A stretch of 13,763 nucleotides of DNA from JAZMZS01 sp045120955 (GTDB taxonomy: Bacteria > Bacillota > Clostridia > Oscillospirales > CAG-272): the NCBI GenBank assembly GCA_045120955.1, contig JBGVFH010000056.1, positions 1-13,763 of the forward strand, given 5' to 3'. Both the position numbers and the translations under genes were made by a program. The first letter of the stretch is position 1. The number at the start of each line of letters is the position of its first letter. The notes beneath the pieces were generated by a model. The model saw only the letters and a list, made by a program, of their open reading frames with translations, did no database searches and was not told the origin of the DNA. Below are positions 1 through 6,100 of this stretch, piece by piece.

Positions 1-98
1 ACAACTTCCGCCCCGCCGCTCCTGCGCTTCGCTTGGAGTTCGACTCGCATCCGCTCGCTCAGTATGACACGGGCGGGGGCGGGGTGTTTCCGAGGTAG
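1..98. repeat. Dispersed repeat, truncated copy (right end only)
   Basis: Bases 1-98 match the right-hand part of the copy that follows (about 280-378) with only scattered mismatches, so this is the end of a copy cut by the window edge. It includes the right inverted end at 38-68, which reads toward a closing GTATGAC. It is followed directly by a full copy, so two units lie in tandem. No credible gene is present. Confidence 0.75.
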
Positions 99-389
99 GT
101 GCGGTGTTGCTGCGGTCTGACTCTCAGCTACGTCCGCACGGACCCCGTAGGGGTCATTCTGAGCGCAGTCGAACTTTTGGGGCTCTGCCCCAAAAGCACG
201 AGGCACAGCCGAGTGGAATCCCGTGCGGAAATCTATAGCACTCACCTGTCACCGCTCTCTTCTCGCCCGAGATACCGTCACAACTTCCGCCCCGCCGCTC
301 CTGCGCTTCGCTCGGAGTTCGACTCGCCTCCGCTCGCTCAGTATGACACGGGCGGGGGCGGGGTGTTTCCGAAGCGAGCGGGGGTAGGT
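99..389. repeat. Dispersed intergenic repeat, full copy 1
   Basis: This stretch is highly similar to 6335-6650. Its core runs from 153 to 347 (195 bases) and is bounded by imperfect inverted ends: the left begins GTCATTCTGAGCG (153-174) and the complement of the right begins GTCATACTGAGCG (317-347). Inside are short hairpins, for example GGACCCC/GGGGTC near 140-155 and CTTTTGGGG/CCCCAAAAG at about 174-196. The core length is the same in both full copies. It resembles a non-coding MITE-like element, though no target-site duplication was identified. A 105-codon open frame here lies wholly inside the repeat and looks spurious. Confidence 0.75.
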
Positions 390-420
390 GTAATTACGCA
401 ATTTCCAATACAATAAAAAA
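390..420. repeat. Short conserved tail motif, copy A
   Basis: The core GCAATTTCC-AATACAATAAAAAA recurs with small changes at 6651-6679, 8565-8595 and 12185-12215. Here, as at two of the other sites, its A-run doubles as the T-tract of a minus-strand terminator (for the tRNA operon), so the conserved block lies just beyond the transcript end. Confidence 0.65.
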
Positions 421-446
421 AATCCCGTTCCTAAGAACGAGATTTT
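412..446 (-). terminator. Intrinsic terminator of the tRNA operon
   Basis: Read on the minus strand, ATCTCGTTC pairs with GAACGGGAT (one G-T pair) around a TTAG loop and is followed by a run of T. It begins directly after the CCA end of tRNA-Gly, the last gene of the operon. Confidence 0.85.
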
Positions 447-522
447 TGGAGCGGATTACGGGGCTCGAACCCGCCACCTCGACCTTGGCAAGGTCGCGCT
501 CTACCAAATGAGCTAAATCCGC
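447..522 (-). tRNA. tRNA-Gly(GCC)
   Basis: A full cloverleaf can be drawn by hand: acceptor GCGGATT/AATCCGC, D arm GCTCATTTGGTAGAGC, anticodon stem CGACC/GGTCG with loop TTGCCAA (anticodon GCC), and T loop TTCGAGC. The discriminator is T and the CCA tail is encoded. It is the last gene of a four-tRNA operon read leftward. Confidence 0.97.
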
Positions 523-547
523 ATTGCGGCAAAATATTTTCTGCCGC

Positions 548-623
548 TGGTGCCTCCGGTCGGAATCGAACCAACGACACGGGGATTTTCAGTCCCCTGC
601 TCTACCAACTGAGCTACAGAGGC
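548..623 (-). tRNA. tRNA-Phe(GAA)
   Basis: The acceptor stem GCCTCTG/CGGAGGC contains one G-T pair. The anticodon stem GGGGA/TCCCC holds loop CTGAAAA, giving anticodon GAA. The T arm is standard and CCA is encoded. This is the tRNA whose uncharged form the pheST T-box at 8280-8510 is predicted to sense, although the two loci are about 8 kb apart. Confidence 0.97.
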
Positions 624-644
624 TTGTCAATCTTTGAAAAAGAT

Positions 645-721
645 TGGCGACCCGAAGGGGACTCGAACCCCTGACCTCTAGCGTGACAGGCTAGCGTTCT
701 AACCAACTGAACTACCGGGCC
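645..721 (-). tRNA. tRNA-Asp(GTC)
   Basis: The acceptor stem GGCCCGG/TCGGGTC uses G-T pairs. The anticodon stem CTAGC/GCTAG encloses loop CTGTCAC, giving anticodon GTC. The T stem is AGGGG/CCCCT, the discriminator is G and CCA is encoded. It is the second gene of the operon. Confidence 0.97.
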
Positions 722-724
722 GTA

Positions 725-800
725 TGGTGGAAACAATAGGGCTCGAACCTATGACCCTCTGCTTGTAAGGCAGATGCTCTCCCAACTGAGCTATGCTTCC
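725..800 (-). tRNA. tRNA-Val(TAC)
   Basis: The acceptor stem is GGAAGCA paired with a GTTTCC-type 3' strand. The anticodon stem TCTGC/GCAGA encloses loop CTTACAA, giving anticodon TAC. CCA is encoded. It is the first gene of the operon and sits only three bases before tRNA-Asp. The second valine isoacceptor of the window, GAC, is at 2941-3017. Confidence 0.97.
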
Positions 801-828
801 GTGTTGCTCTTTCTCAGCGACGGATATG

Positions 829-857
829 ATTATAGCACAGTGAATTTCATTTGTCAA
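829..857 (-). promoter_or_regulatory. Consensus housekeeping promoter of the tRNA operon
   Basis: On the minus strand TTGACA (852-857) and TATAAT (829-834) are separated by exactly 17 bases, matching the vegetative sigma consensus at every position. The predicted start is near 822, about 20 bases before tRNA-Val. Such strength is typical for stable RNA genes. Confidence 0.93.
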
Positions 858-945
858 CACTTTTTTTAAAAAAAATCAAAAAAACTTTTTCTGTCAAAAA
901 TCAGCCCAAAAGGGTCGCTTTGTGTCGGCGGTTATTCTTTTGTTA

Positions 946-974
946 TTGACAGTGATGCTTTAATTTGGTAAAAT
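946..974 (+). promoter_or_regulatory. Promoter of the ThyX-like/CDF unit
   Basis: TTGACA (946-951) and TAAAAT (969-974) are spaced 17 bases apart. The predicted start near 981 leaves a leader of about 50 bases before the ATG at 1030. The stretch 858-945 between the two divergent promoters is A/T-rich and shows nothing else. Confidence 0.88.
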
Positions 975-1029
975 AGCAGGGATAGAATTTTTGTCCTCAT
1001 TACATTTTATATTCAGAGGGAGTAAAAAC

Positions 1030-1668
1030 ATGATCAAGCTCGAACGTATATCCGTGATGAACATGGAAAACGCAATGAGAGGAGCAAGAAATCCCATGAA
1101 CAGCTGGGAGCGCTCCGACAGCTACTACAACGACAACGGCGAATATGTCCTCGGAGAAAACGACCTTTCTCTTGCAACAAGGCTCTGCCGTGCGGGAACG
1201 GACGACCGCAAATTTATCAGACAGATATTCGTGTCTGTCGATATAACCGCACCGCTTTATTGGTGGAAGGAATTTGACACCTACAAGGTCGGTACGGTAG
1301 CTAACTCGACAAGCACCATGCACAAAATTCAAGCAAAAGCATTTTGCCGTGACGATTTTTCCTGTGACAGGCTAAGCGAGGGCGGTCTTGCGGCGCTCGA
1401 TGCTCTTATCGTATATCTTGAAGAATGCCGTGTGAAGTTTAACGAGACAAAGGACCGTGCATATTGGCACGACATGATACAGCTGCTGCCGTCAAGCTTT
1501 AACCAGATGCGCACGGTAACGATGAACTACGAAAACCTCTCAAATATGTACTACGCCCGCCGTAACCACAAGCTCGCAGAATGGCACACGTTCTGCGATA
1601 TGATACTCACGCTTCCTTACGCAAACGCTTTGATAGCATCCCGCAAGGAATCGGAGGAAAAAAGATAA
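1030..1668 (+). CDS. ThyX-like protein lacking the canonical ThyX motif
   Basis: The product is 212 residues. I chose ATG 1030 because AGAGGGA (1015-1021) lies 8 bases before it; an upstream in-frame ATG at 991 has no ribosome site and would fall about 10 bases from the predicted transcript start. From memory of ThyX (flavin-dependent thymidylate synthase) sequences, the whole length follows that fold: NAMRGARNPMNS (14-25) matches the early VRAARVSF block, DITAPLYWW (71-79) matches the KAPIFVARQW block, and NYENLSNMYYARRNH..EW (166-185) matches the NARSLMNFLNLRADSH block. The signature RHRxxSxNExSxRY is absent; the equivalent region is KEFDTYKVGTVANSTSTMH (80-98). The normal ThyX reaction is therefore unlikely. 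The alignment was made by eye, so the family link is inference; proteins like this are usually labelled hypothetical. It is probably cotranscribed with the transporter gene 12 bases downstream. Confidence 0.8.
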   Translation: MIKLERISVMNMENAMRGARNPMNSWERSDSYYNDNGEYVLGENDLSLATRLCRAGTDDRKFIRQIFVSVDITAPLYWWKEFDTYKVGTVANSTSTMHKIQAKAFCRDDFSCDRLSEGGLAALDALIVYLEECRVKFNETKDRAYWHDMIQLLPSSFNQMRTVTMNYENLSNMYYARRNHKLAEWHTFCDMILTLPYANALIASRKESEEKR

Positions 1669-1680
1669 GCGGATAAAAAC

Positions 1681-2859
1681 ATGGGAGATATACTGACAAA
1701 ATTATTTATAAAGGACAGAGACAACACCGAGGACGGTACCGTGCGCAGCGCATACGGAAAGCTGTGCGGTATAGTCGGAATAGTGTGCAACGTCATACTT
1801 TTTTTCATAAAGCTTGTCGCAGGTACGCTCTGCGGCTCGGTATCCGTCACGGCAGATGCGGTAAACAATCTCTCCGATGCCTCCTCGAGCGTGGTGAGTC
1901 TTATCGGCTTTAAGCTGGCGGCAAAGCCTGCCGACGACGAGCACCCCTACGGGCACGGAAGATACGAGTATCTCTCGGCGCTCACGGTAGCAGTCCTTGT
2001 ACTCGTCATCGGTGTGGAGACGCTTTTATCCGGTATTGATAAGATACTGCACCCGACCGAGGTGCAATTCGGAATTCTCACGGCATCTGTGCTCACGATA
2101 TCGATTGCGCTCAAGCTGTGGCTGATGTGCTTTAACGGAAGGATAGGCAAAAAAATAAGGTCGGGCGCTCTTGTCGCAACCTCAAAGGACAGCAGAAACG
2201 ATGCGCTGTCAAGCACGGCGGTGCTTCTTGCCGCTGTTATCTCCCGCATATCGGGCTTTGAGCTGGACGGATATATGGGAGTTATAGTTGCGTGCATTAT
2301 CATCATCAGCGGCTTTAACCTTGTTAAGGATGCGCTCTCCCCTCTGCTCGGAAATGCTCCTGACGCTGAGCTTGTACGCAAGGTACGCAAAAAAATAATG
2401 TCATACCCCGGTGTGCTCGGAACACATGATCTGATAATACACGATTACGGTCCCGGCAGACAGTTTGCCTCCGTTCATGTTGAAATGGCGGCAGAAGCCC
2501 CCGTGCTTGAGTCGCATGACGTCATAGACAACATCGAGCGTGAGCTGTACAGAGAGCTTCACCTCTACACAAGCATACATTTCGACCCTGTTGTTACCTC
2601 TGACGCCGCACTCGCTGAAATAAAGCAGTATATAACAAGCATCCTTTCACAGCTCGACTGTAACATAACGATGCACGATCTGCGCACCGTACCCGGTCTT
2701 ACTCACACAAACGTGATTTTCGACTGCGTGATGCCTCGCTCGTGCAAAATGAGCGAAGCAGAGCTGAAAAAATATATAAACGATAAGGTCGGACAAAAAT
2801 ACAACGATCACTTTTGCGTTATCACAATAGACCGAGCCTTCACATCGGAGACATATTGA
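1681..2859 (+). CDS. Cation diffusion facilitator, probable Mn2+-type exporter
   Basis: This 392-residue membrane protein belongs to the CDF family, which exports divalent metal ions in exchange for protons. Hydrophobic helices are visible at about 28-50, 66-82, 100-118, 130-150, 176-192 and 198-215, and the family motif HPYGHGRYEY is at 88-97. The metal-site residues are N62-N63-x-x-D66 in helix 2 and D170-x3-D174 in helix 5. Zinc members have HxxxD in helix 5, whereas NNxxD plus an aspartate there is the pattern known from manganese exporters such as MntE, so Mn2+ (or Fe2+) is the likelier substrate. The cytoplasmic dimerisation domain covers about 225-303. About 90 further residues (304-392) form an extra soluble tail that makes the protein longer than the usual roughly 300. 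There is no good ribosome site just before the ATG; the nearest GGAGG is 24 bases upstream inside the previous gene, which suggests translational coupling to it. Confidence 0.92.
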   Translation: MGDILTKLFIKDRDNTEDGTVRSAYGKLCGIVGIVCNVILFFIKLVAGTLCGSVSVTADAVNNLSDASSSVVSLIGFKLAAKPADDEHPYGHGRYEYLSALTVAVLVLVIGVETLLSGIDKILHPTEVQFGILTASVLTISIALKLWLMCFNGRIGKKIRSGALVATSKDSRNDALSSTAVLLAAVISRISGFELDGYMGVIVACIIIISGFNLVKDALSPLLGNAPDAELVRKVRKKIMSYPGVLGTHDLIIHDYGPGRQFASVHVEMAAEAPVLESHDVIDNIERELYRELHLYTSIHFDPVVTSDAALAEIKQYITSILSQLDCNITMHDLRTVPGLTHTNVIFDCVMPRSCKMSEAELKKYINDKVGQKYNDHFCVITIDRAFTSETY

Positions 2860-2882
2860 AGGATATCTTTTTGATTTTTCTC

Positions 2883-2911
2883 TTGACATTTGCCATTGGG
2901 TGTTGTATAAT
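2883..2911 (+). promoter_or_regulatory. Perfect consensus promoter of tRNA-Val(GAC)
   Basis: TTGACA (2883-2888), a 17-base spacer and TATAAT (2906-2911) match the vegetative consensus at all twelve positions. The tRNA begins 29 bases after the -10 box. The promoter starts only 24 bases after the stop codon of the transporter gene. Confidence 0.94.
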
Positions 2912-2940
2912 AATTGAGCGCCGTTGTTGCGCTCATATAC

Positions 2941-3017
2941 GGAGGCATAGCTCAGTTGGTTAGAGTACTTGCTTGACATGCAAGGGGTCGCAGATTCGAG
3001 TTCTGCTGTCTCCACCA
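2941..3017 (+). tRNA. tRNA-Val(GAC)
   Basis: The acceptor stem is GGAGGCA/TGTCTCC. The anticodon stem CTTGC/GCAAG holds loop TTGACAT, giving anticodon GAC, which reads GUC and GUU. The T stem is GCAGA/TCTGC, the discriminator is A and CCA is encoded. It is a single-gene transcription unit. Confidence 0.96.
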
Positions 3018-3018
3018 A

Positions 3019-3051
3019 AAAATTCTCGTTCGTTGGAACGAGAATTTTTTT
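3019..3051 (+). terminator. Intrinsic terminator of tRNA-Val(GAC)
   Basis: ATTCTCGTTC pairs with GAACGAGAAT around a short GTTG loop and is followed by seven T. It starts directly after the CCA end. The inner stem TCTCGTTC/GAACGAGA resembles that of the tRNA-operon terminator at 412-446. Confidence 0.92.
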
Positions 3052-3053
3052 AT

Positions 3054-3200
3054 CCAAGCCGCAGGCTTGGCATATCATCCGCCGTAAGGCGGTATATCAT
3101 CAAAGGCGGCAATGCCGTCTTTGTATCTCATCACGGCGCAGCCGTGCATAAAATCTCCTGCGGCTCGATGATATACCGCAACAAGTTGCGGATGATATGC
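3054..3200. repeat. Multi-hairpin palindromic intergenic element
   Basis: At least five small GC-rich hairpins follow one another: 3054-3070 (CCAAGCC/GGCTTGG), 3079-3092 (CCGCC/GGCGG), 3102-3122, 3132-3146 (CACGGC/GCCGTG) and 3176-3191. They are separated by A/T-rich spacers reading TATATCATC in the left half and GATGATATA in the right half. The spacers themselves pair over long distance: 3070-3082 is the exact complement of 3188-3200 (13 bases) and 3091-3101 of 3167-3177 (11 bases). The whole could therefore fold into one branched structure. No gene is present. Confidence 0.85.
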
Positions 3201-3203
3201 AAG

Positions 3204-3286
3204 GCTTTCGCCGTTTAGCCGAGCAAAGTGTATGCCATAAAGGCGATAGTCAAGAGGATGGAGGCGGGCAATACCCGCCTTTTATT
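3204..3286. repeat. Dispersed intergenic repeat (ATCGCCTTTATGGCAT family), minus-strand copy
   Basis: Read on the minus strand this contains a GGCGGG/CCCGCC hairpin (3262-3278), then CCATCCTC, then TATCGCCTTTATGGCAT and a CTAAACGGCGAAAGC segment. Related sequence occurs on the plus strand at 5971-6011 (hairpin and CCATCCTC part) and 8514-8565 (the other part). The rest of the gap, up to 3380, shows no gene or clear terminator for the regulator gene that ends there. Confidence 0.65.
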
Positions 3287-3380
3287 CGCACTTTAACGGA
3301 TAAAGCTGTGTTTTCATTGCAAAATATAGGCATAAGACAGTAAATGGCACATATCCGTCCCCCGAGCGAGAGCGTAAGAA

Positions 3381-4040
3381 TCAGAGCAGGACAAAATGAT
3401 TTCTGTTGCTATCGATGACTCCCTCTCGGCGGAGCTTGCTTATTTCAGCTGACAGTCCGCTTCTGTCCACCTCAAGATAGTCCGCCAGCTCCTGCCTGTT
3501 AAACGGTATCTCAAAGCTGTTGCACCCCGTCTTTCTTGCATAAAGGTTCAGATATGTCATCAGCTTTTCTCTGGTGGTGCGCCCCGAGGTTATTTCTATC
3601 TTCTGATGAAACATAATGGATTTTACGGCGAGATCCTTCATCAGATTGAAAATGAGCTGTTGGTGAAAGCCGCAGTTGTTGTTGCAGGTTTGAAGAACAT
3701 GAGAGCACTCTATGAGCATTATCTCACACGGCTCGTTTGCGATAACGGCAACGGGCATCTCTCTCAGCTCCGCACAGGCAAAATCCTCACCGAATATCTC
3801 GCACGGCTCAACCTCAGCAAGGATGCTTCTGTTCCCGTAATAGTCTGTGCGGACTATATGCGCACTTCCCGAAAGAACGATGCCGATATATTTTGCCGCA
3901 TTTCCCTCTGCCATGACGGTATGCTTTTTGTCAAAGCTCACGACACGAGCACCCAGACACACGAGCATCCTCGACAGACTCTCCTCATCCACATGGGAAA
4001 AAAGCGGGCAATTTTTTAAAATCTCTAAATATTTTTTCAT
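3381..4040 (-). CDS. Crp/Fnr-family transcription regulator
   Basis: The product is 219 residues, the usual length for this family. Residues about 10-125 form the cyclic-nucleotide-binding-type sensor barrel and about 154-215 form the winged helix-turn-helix, including FNRQELADYLEVDRSGLSAE (180-199) with the recognition helix starting near D192. The start at 4040 is supported by CGGAG 7 bases upstream. The effector is not evident: I do not see the phosphate-binding arginine pattern of true cAMP receptors. The protein has nine cysteines (11, 28, 80, 89, 105, 112, 119, 123, 173), including a CNNNC at 119-123, so a redox, metal or NO signal is possible but unproven. It is divergent from the flavodiiron gene and probably controls it and itself through the palindrome at 4055-4070. 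Confidence 0.93.
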   Translation of the reverse strand: MKKYLEILKNCPLFSHVDEESLSRMLVCLGARVVSFDKKHTVMAEGNAAKYIGIVLSGSAHIVRTDYYGNRSILAEVEPCEIFGEDFACAELREMPVAVIANEPCEIMLIECSHVLQTCNNNCGFHQQLIFNLMKDLAVKSIMFHQKIEITSGRTTREKLMTYLNLYARKTGCNSFEIPFNRQELADYLEVDRSGLSAEISKLRREGVIDSNRNHFVLL

Positions 4041-4054
4041 AATTTTTCTCCGTT

Positions 4055-4070
4055 TGTTGAAAATTCAACA
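4055..4070. promoter_or_regulatory. Probable Crp/Fnr-type operator (TGTTG-N6-CAACA)
   Basis: The two arms TGTTGAA and TTCAACA are exact complements around a two-base centre. The 16-base size and TGTTG-N6-CAACA geometry equal those of a Crp box (TGTGA-N6-TCACA). It lies 14 bases upstream of the regulator start codon, inside that gene's predicted leader. It is also centred about 41.5 bases before the predicted flavodiiron transcript start, the place of a class II activator site. Confidence 0.72.
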
Positions 4071-4084
4071 GACTTTTCGCATCA

Positions 4085-4113
4085 ATTATACTATAATAAC
4101 AACGAAAAAGCAA
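4085..4113 (-). promoter_or_regulatory. Promoter of the Crp/Fnr-type regulator gene
   Basis: On the minus strand TTGCTT (4108-4113) and TATAAT (4085-4090) are 17 bases apart. The predicted start is near 4078, which puts the palindrome at about +8 to +23, a position suited to autorepression. Confidence 0.8.
4092..4097 (+). promoter_or_regulatory. Probable -10 box of the flavodiiron gene promoter
   Basis: TATAAT is a perfect -10 box but no recognisable -35 hexamer lies 16-18 bases upstream (the sequence there reads about CAGACT). This is typical of activator-dependent promoters. It overlaps the oppositely directed regulator promoter, so the two cannot both hold polymerase at once. No transcript start has been measured. 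Confidence 0.55.
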
Positions 4114-4179
4114 TAATGTATTTTTATAAATACCGTTGCTCTCGTTTTTTAAAACAAAACGTTAAAAGAGGTGTTAACT

Positions 4180-5970
4180 GTGACTGTAACAAATGACATA
4201 AAATACATCGGTGTCAATGATCGCAAAATTGATCTGTTCGAGGGGCAGTACATTGTCCCGAACGGAATGTCCTACAACTCATACGCTATCATCGACGAGA
4301 AGATCGCTGTAATGGACACGGTCGATGCGTCATTTACCCATGAGTGGTTGGATAACCTTCAAAACGCTCTCAATAACAAAGCTCCCGACTATCTTATAGT
4401 TCAGCATATGGAGCCTGACCATTCGGCAAACATTGTAAATTTCATAAAAACTTATCCTCAGGCGAAGATCGTTGCCTCCGCAAAGGCTTTTTCGATGATG
4501 AAAAACTTTTTCGGGACAGATTTTGCTGACAGACAGATAGTTGTCGGTGACGGAGACACGCTGTGCTTGGGCAAGCATAACCTTACCTTCATAACTGCTC
4601 CGATGGTGCATTGGCCCGAGGTCATCGTGACCTATGACAGCACGGACAAGGTGCTGTTTTCGGCTGACAGCTTTGGCAAGTTCGGCGCTCTTGATGCCGA
4701 CGAGGAGTGGGCTTGTGAGGCGAGACGCTACTACATAGGTATAGTTGGAAAGTACGGCGTTCAGGTGCAGAACATTCTCAAAAAGGCGGCTGCGCTCGAT
4801 ATCGACATCATCTGCCCTCTGCACGGACCTGTGCTCAGTGAAAATCTCGGCTATTATCTCGGACTGTATAACACATGGTCAAGCTATCAGCCCGAGGAGG
4901 AGGGCATAGTCATCGCATACACCTCCGTCTACGGCAATACCAAAAAAGCGGTCATGCAGCTAGCTGATAAATTAAAAGCGAACGGCTGTCCCAAGGTAGT
5001 TGTAAACGACCTTGCTCGCACCGACATGGCAGAGGCGGTAGAGGATGCTTTTCGTTACAGCAAGCTTGTGCTTGCCACTACTACCTACAATGCCGACATA
5101 TTCCCGTTTATGCGTGATTTTATAGATCATCTGACCGAGCGAAACTACTCAAACCGCACGGTAGCGCTCATCGAAAACGGAAGCTGGGCACCGCTCGCCG
5201 CAAAGGTGATGAGAGAAAAGCTCAGCAAAAGCAAGAATTTGACCTTTGCGGAGAACACCGTAAAAATACTCTCCGCACTCAACGACGAGAGCTGTGCACA
5301 GCTGCAAGCTCTGGCAGATGAGCTGTGCAAGGATTATCTCGCTCAGCAAAGCGAAACCGCAAACAAAAACGATCTGACTGCACTCTTTAACATCGGCTAC
5401 GGTCTGTATGTAGTTACTTCAAACGACGGCAAAAAGGACAACGGCCTCATCGTAAACACGGTAACGCAGGTCACAAACACCCCAAACAGAATTGCCGTAA
5501 CCATAAACAAGGACAGCTATTCTCACCACATCATAAAGCAGACAGGCATAATGAACATCAACTGTCTGAGCGTGGATGCTCCGTTTGCGGTGTTTGAAAA
5601 GTTCGGATTTTTAAGCGGAAGAAACACGGACAAATTCGCCGGTTGCGAGCCGCTGCGCTCCGACAACGGACTTGTATTTTTGCCGAGGTACATCAATTCC
5701 TTTATGTCTCTGAAGGTAGAGCAGTATGTGGATCTTGACACTCACGGAATGTTCATCTGCTCGATAAGCGAAGCAAGAGTCCTCTCGGATAAAGAAACGA
5801 TGACCTACACATACTATCAGAGCAACGTAAAGCCAAAGCCGAAAACCGAAGGCAAAAAGGGCTATGTTTGCAAGGTATGCGGATACATCTACGAGGGCGA
5901 CACTCTGCCAGAGGACTATATCTGCCCGCTTTGCAAGCACGGGGCGGCTGACTTTGAAGAAATAAAATAG
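4180..5970 (+). CDS. Four-domain flavodiiron protein (O2/NO reductase) with flavin reductase and rubredoxin domains
   Basis: The product is 596 residues from GTG 4180; AGAGGTG (4167-4173) sits 6 bases before it and overlaps the other candidate GTG at 4171. Flavodiiron proteins reduce O2 to water and/or NO to N2O in the cytoplasm of anaerobes. Four domains follow in order. The first is a metallo-beta-lactamase-like diiron domain (about 20-235) with ligands H76, E78 and D80 in HMEPDH, then H144, D163 and H215. The second is a flavodoxin domain (about 242-390) starting IVIAYTSVYGNTKKA. The third is a flavin reductase-like FMN domain (about 399-540). The fourth is a C-terminal rubredoxin (561-596) with cysteines C564, C567, C582 and C585. 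All expected iron ligands are present. Fusion of reductase and rubredoxin modules to the core suggests a largely self-contained electron chain. It is divergent from a Crp/Fnr-type regulator and followed by a separate rubredoxin. The choice between O2 and NO as main substrate cannot be read from sequence. Confidence 0.96.
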   Translation: MTVTNDIKYIGVNDRKIDLFEGQYIVPNGMSYNSYAIIDEKIAVMDTVDASFTHEWLDNLQNALNNKAPDYLIVQHMEPDHSANIVNFIKTYPQAKIVASAKAFSMMKNFFGTDFADRQIVVGDGDTLCLGKHNLTFITAPMVHWPEVIVTYDSTDKVLFSADSFGKFGALDADEEWACEARRYYIGIVGKYGVQVQNILKKAAALDIDIICPLHGPVLSENLGYYLGLYNTWSSYQPEEEGIVIAYTSVYGNTKKAVMQLADKLKANGCPKVVVNDLARTDMAEAVEDAFRYSKLVLATTTYNADIFPFMRDFIDHLTERNYSNRTVALIENGSWAPLAAKVMREKLSKSKNLTFAENTVKILSALNDESCAQLQALADELCKDYLAQQSETANKNDLTALFNIGYGLYVVTSNDGKKDNGLIVNTVTQVTNTPNRIAVTINKDSYSHHIIKQTGIMNINCLSVDAPFAVFEKFGFLSGRNTDKFAGCEPLRSDNGLVFLPRYINSFMSLKVEQYVDLDTHGMFICSISEARVLSDKETMTYTYYQSNVKPKPKTEGKKGYVCKVCGYIYEGDTLPEDYICPLCKHGAADFEEIK

Positions 5971-6011
5971 CGGGCAGTGCCCGCCGCCATCCTCTCGCCT
6001 ATCTCCTTTTT
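5971..6011. repeat. Dispersed intergenic repeat (hairpin + CCATCCTC part)
   Basis: A GCGGGC/GCCCGC hairpin directly follows the flavodiiron stop codon and leads into CCATCCTCTCGCCTATC. The minus strand at 3286-3236 has the same order (hairpin, CCATCCTC, then CTATCGCC). Without an adjacent T-run it is unlikely to be an efficient terminator, so transcription may continue into the rubredoxin gene. The segment 6012-6086 has no clear promoter; it contains GTGCAATTTCTATT, which may be a decayed copy of the tail motif at 390-420. Confidence 0.6.
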
Positions 6012-6100
6012 CTGTTACGAAGATGTGCATAGGGGCGAGTGAGGATGTGTGCAATTTCTATTAAAATATAAAATATTAAACAATAACAGGAGGCAAAAAA

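Noticed and set aside
99..416. 105-codon open frame at the left edge
   Set aside because: It lies entirely in a dispersed repeat, has no ribosome binding site, and its protein sequence looks like translated repeat.
991..1029. Upstream ATG as start of the ThyX-like gene
   Set aside because: It has no ribosome site and falls about 10 bases after the predicted transcript start, while ATG 1030 has a good site.
2647..3078. 143-codon minus-strand frame crossing tRNA-Val
   Set aside because: It overlaps the transporter gene, a perfect promoter, a tRNA and its terminator.
3054..3200. Possible CRISPR array
   Set aside because: The repeated spacers are only about 9 bases, the unit length varies, the blocks between are palindromes, and the orientation flips in the middle. 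No cas genes are nearby.
3262..3285. GGCGGG/CCCGCC hairpin followed by TTTTA as a terminator
   Set aside because: It belongs to a dispersed repeat found elsewhere without a T-run, and the tRNA-Val transcript already has a strong terminator upstream. A weak secondary role cannot be excluded.
3606..4019. 137-codon frame on the plus strand
   Set aside because: It is antisense to the clear Crp/Fnr-type regulator gene and has no ribosome site or recognisable domain.
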